Source of the DNA: an uncultured Anaerolineae bacterium
Lineage (GTDB): Bacteria; Chloroflexota; Anaerolineae; Promineifilales; Promineifilaceae
Assembly (NCBI GenBank): GCA_905479495.1
Contig: CAJQMR010000010.1
Span: 186,001 to 250,000, forward strand
Direction of reading: 5' to 3'
Length of the DNA stretch: 64,000 bases
The notes under the pieces were generated by a model that was not told the DNA's origin, ran no database searches, and saw only the letters and a list, made by a program, of their open reading frames with translations. The position numbers and the translations under genes were made by a program. This document shows, one piece after another, positions 62,770 to 64,000 of the stretch (position 1 is its first letter; each line of letters begins with the position of its first letter).

Positions 62770-64000
62770 CTATTTTGCCCCATCAAAGGCAGCCTGGACG
62801 ATTTCTTTGGCTTCAGCCTGAATCTGGTGAAGATGGTCTTCACCCTTGAAGCTTTCGGCATAGATTTTGTAGATTTCTTCGGTGCCAGACGGCCGTGCCG
62901 CAAACCAGCCATTCTCCGTGACCACCTTCAGGCCACCGATAGCGGCCCCATTGCCCGGCGCGTGGGTCAGCTTGGCGGTGATCGGGTCGCCCGCCATGCT
63001 GCTGGCCGTCACCATCTCAGGTGACAGGTTGCTGAGGATCGCTTTTTGCTCGCGGGAGGCGGGGGCGTCGCTGCGCTGGTAGACGGGGCTGCCAAACATG
63101 CCTTCTAGCTCTTGGTAATGCTCGCCGGGGTCACGGTGGGTAACGGCCGTAATTTCCGCCGCCAACAAGTTTAGAATGAGGCCATCCTTGTCTGTCGTCC
63201 ATACCGTGCCATTCTGGCGCAAAAATGAGGCCCCGGCGCTTTCCTCACCGCCAAACCCGTAAGTGCCATCCACCAGCCCATCGACAAAATATTTGAAGCC
63301 CACCGGCACTTCCGCCAATCGCCGCCCCAGGTGCTGGGCCACGCGATCAATCATCGAGCTGGAGACCAGCGTTTTGCCAATAGCGGCATTCGCAGGCCAG
63401 CCGGGCCGGTGCTGGAACAGATACCAGATGGCCACCGCCAAATAATGATTCGGATTCAGCAGCCCCGCGCTTTGGGTGACGATGCCGTGGCGATCAGCGT
63501 CTGGATCGTTGCCAAAGGCGATGTCAAAGTCGTCTTTGAGCCGGATCAGGCTGGCCATGGCGTAGGGCGAGGAGCAATCCATACGGATTTTGCCGTCTTT
63601 ATCGACAGTCATGAAGCGGAAGGTGGGATCAACGGCCGTATTCACTACCGTCAAATCCAAGCCATACCGTTCGGCAATTGGTTCCCAATATTTCACCGCT
63701 GCGCCGCCCATCGGATCTACGCCAATTTTAAGGCCAGCCTGGGCAATGGCCGCCATATCAATGACGTTGGCCAGATCGTCTACGTAGGGCATCATAAAAT
63801 CGTAATGATGCACGTTGCTGGCCTGCATCGCCTTATTCAGCGGCAGCCGCTGCACCGCTTTCAGACCGTCGGCCAAAATCTCGTTGGCCCGATCCTGGAT
63901 GGTTTTGGTGGTCGCCGAGGACGCCGGTCCCCCTTCAGGCGGATTGTATTTGAAGCCGCCATCGTCTGGTGGATTATGCGAAGGAGTAATGACAACACCG
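62770..64000 (-). CDS. pgm: Phosphoglucomutase (alpha-D-glucose), 5' end beyond window
   Basis: Converts glucose-1-phosphate and glucose-6-phosphate, linking glycogen and cell-wall precursor supply to glycolysis. The 409 visible residues begin at the window edge. The first readable stretch is [14 protein letters not shown], the catalytic phosphoserine loop, followed by [10 protein letters not shown], so the apparent Met at 63876 is internal. The metal loop NDPDADRHG and the C-terminal phosphate-binding [16 protein letters not shown] are intact. The N-terminal ~140 residues are outside the window. Confidence 0.94.
   Translation of the reverse strand, partial: GVVITPSHNPPDDGGFKYNPPEGGPASSATTKTIQDRANEILADGLKAVQRLPLNKAMQASNVHHYDFMMPYVDDLANVIDMAAIAQAGLKIGVDPMGGAAVKYWEPIAERYGLDLTVVNTAVDPTFRFMTVDKDGKIRMDCSSPYAMASLIRLKDDFDIAFGNDPDADRHGIVTQSAGLLNPNHYLAVAIWYLFQHRPGWPANAAIGKTLVSSSMIDRVAQHLGRRLAEVPVGFKYFVDGLVDGTYGFGGEESAGASFLRQNGTVWTTDKDGLILNLLAAEITAVTHRDPGEHYQELEGMFGSPVYQRSDAPASREQKAILSNLSPEMVTASSMAGDPITAKLTHAPGNGAAIGGLKVVTENGWFAARPSGTEEIYKIYAESFKGEDHLHQIQAEAKEIVQAAFDGAK

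Larger units (their letters stand above)
1..64000. repeat. Highly iterated palindrome ACGGCCGT throughout the window
   Basis: I counted about 100 exact ACGGCCGT copies by eye, plus roughly 35 with one flanking base changed (TCGGCCGT, GCGGCCGT, ACGGCCGC, ACGGCCGA); about one exact copy is expected by chance. Examples start at 1653, 2304, 6013, 7960, 30981, 36787 and 45517. It occurs in all reading frames, read as T-A-V, N-G-R or R-P-F/L/S, and also between genes and in a terminator and a promoter spacer. The extended form is often AACGGCCGTT. Confidence 0.92.

Noticed and set aside
1..64000. tRNA or CRISPR array
   Set aside because: No GTTCRA-type T-loop with a matching acceptor stem and no regularly spaced direct repeats were seen.
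63877..64000. A start codon at 63876 for phosphoglucomutase
   Set aside because: The family phosphoserine loop TPSHNPP continues upstream to the window edge, so the gene is cut by the window.

Overview
The window is bacterial chromosome with moderate GC and dense coding on both strands. It has no rRNA, tRNA, CRISPR array, prophage or intact insertion sequence that I can see. The gene set suggests an uncultured or little-studied member of Chloroflexota (Anaerolineae-like). The hints are secreted lipoproteins with Thr/Pro/Ala-rich linkers, a beta-helix protein ending in LFLPMVIK, a SARP/BTAD regulator with ATPase and TPR parts, an R2lox oxidase, and intergenic relics of the CACAGAG and GGAGATTGG types. 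This placement is inference. The most striking global feature is an extremely over-represented palindrome, ACGGCCGT (often AACGGCCGTT). I counted about 100 exact copies by eye where about one is expected, in all reading frames and also between genes. It resembles the HIP1 element of cyanobacteria but has a different sequence.

Layout. 1-2.4 kb: Lon protease, 5'-truncated by the window edge. 2.4-10.2 kb (minus strand): a xylose-type ABC importer with one transport ATPase, two permeases and two substrate-binding genes, one of which encodes two nearly identical binding domains in tandem. 10.3-13.0 kb (plus, divergent): a REC-HTH-REC response regulator overlapping a gene that fuses a degenerate sugar-ABC ATPase domain to a NarX-type histidine kinase. 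This looks like a dedicated sensor system for the importer and is the best candidate for an undescribed system. 13-24.4 kb: transglutaminase-like membrane protein, HtrA protease, CnoX-like thioredoxin, pseudouridine synthase, secreted nuclease, histidine kinase, DinB-like protein, two lipoproteins and YchF. 24.6-32.2 kb: a PycTM/DUF5706 membrane protein, R2lox, a giant SARP-type regulator, a broken RRM RNA-binding gene, two small proteins, a beta-helix exoprotein, and a stand-alone structured RNA of about 210 nt with its own promoter and terminator.

32-42 kb: P1 peptidase, amino-acid racemase, class II aldolase, proB-proA (proline synthesis), a large sensor kinase and an adjacent cell-surface protein. 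42-50.5 kb: an M23 peptidase, a moxR-DUF58-PDZ operon, a P-loop kinase, an LCP-family protein and a patatin/NTE phospholipase with two cyclic-nucleotide domains. 50.56-50.76 kb holds a second strongly structured RNA candidate. 50.7-64 kb: miaB, a methyltransferase, a large exported propeller-like protein, a WecA/MraY-type transferase, an unusual O-antigen-ligase/TPR/cyclophilin fusion, two small proteins and phosphoglucomutase, which runs off the right edge.

Many genes serve the cell envelope and the extracellular face: glycan polymerisation, LCP transfer, M23 peptidase, HtrA, and lipoproteins with carbohydrate-binding or SH3 modules. Several start codons were moved downstream of the longest ORF because a clear Shine-Dalgarno sequence precedes the internal start; these are noted per gene.
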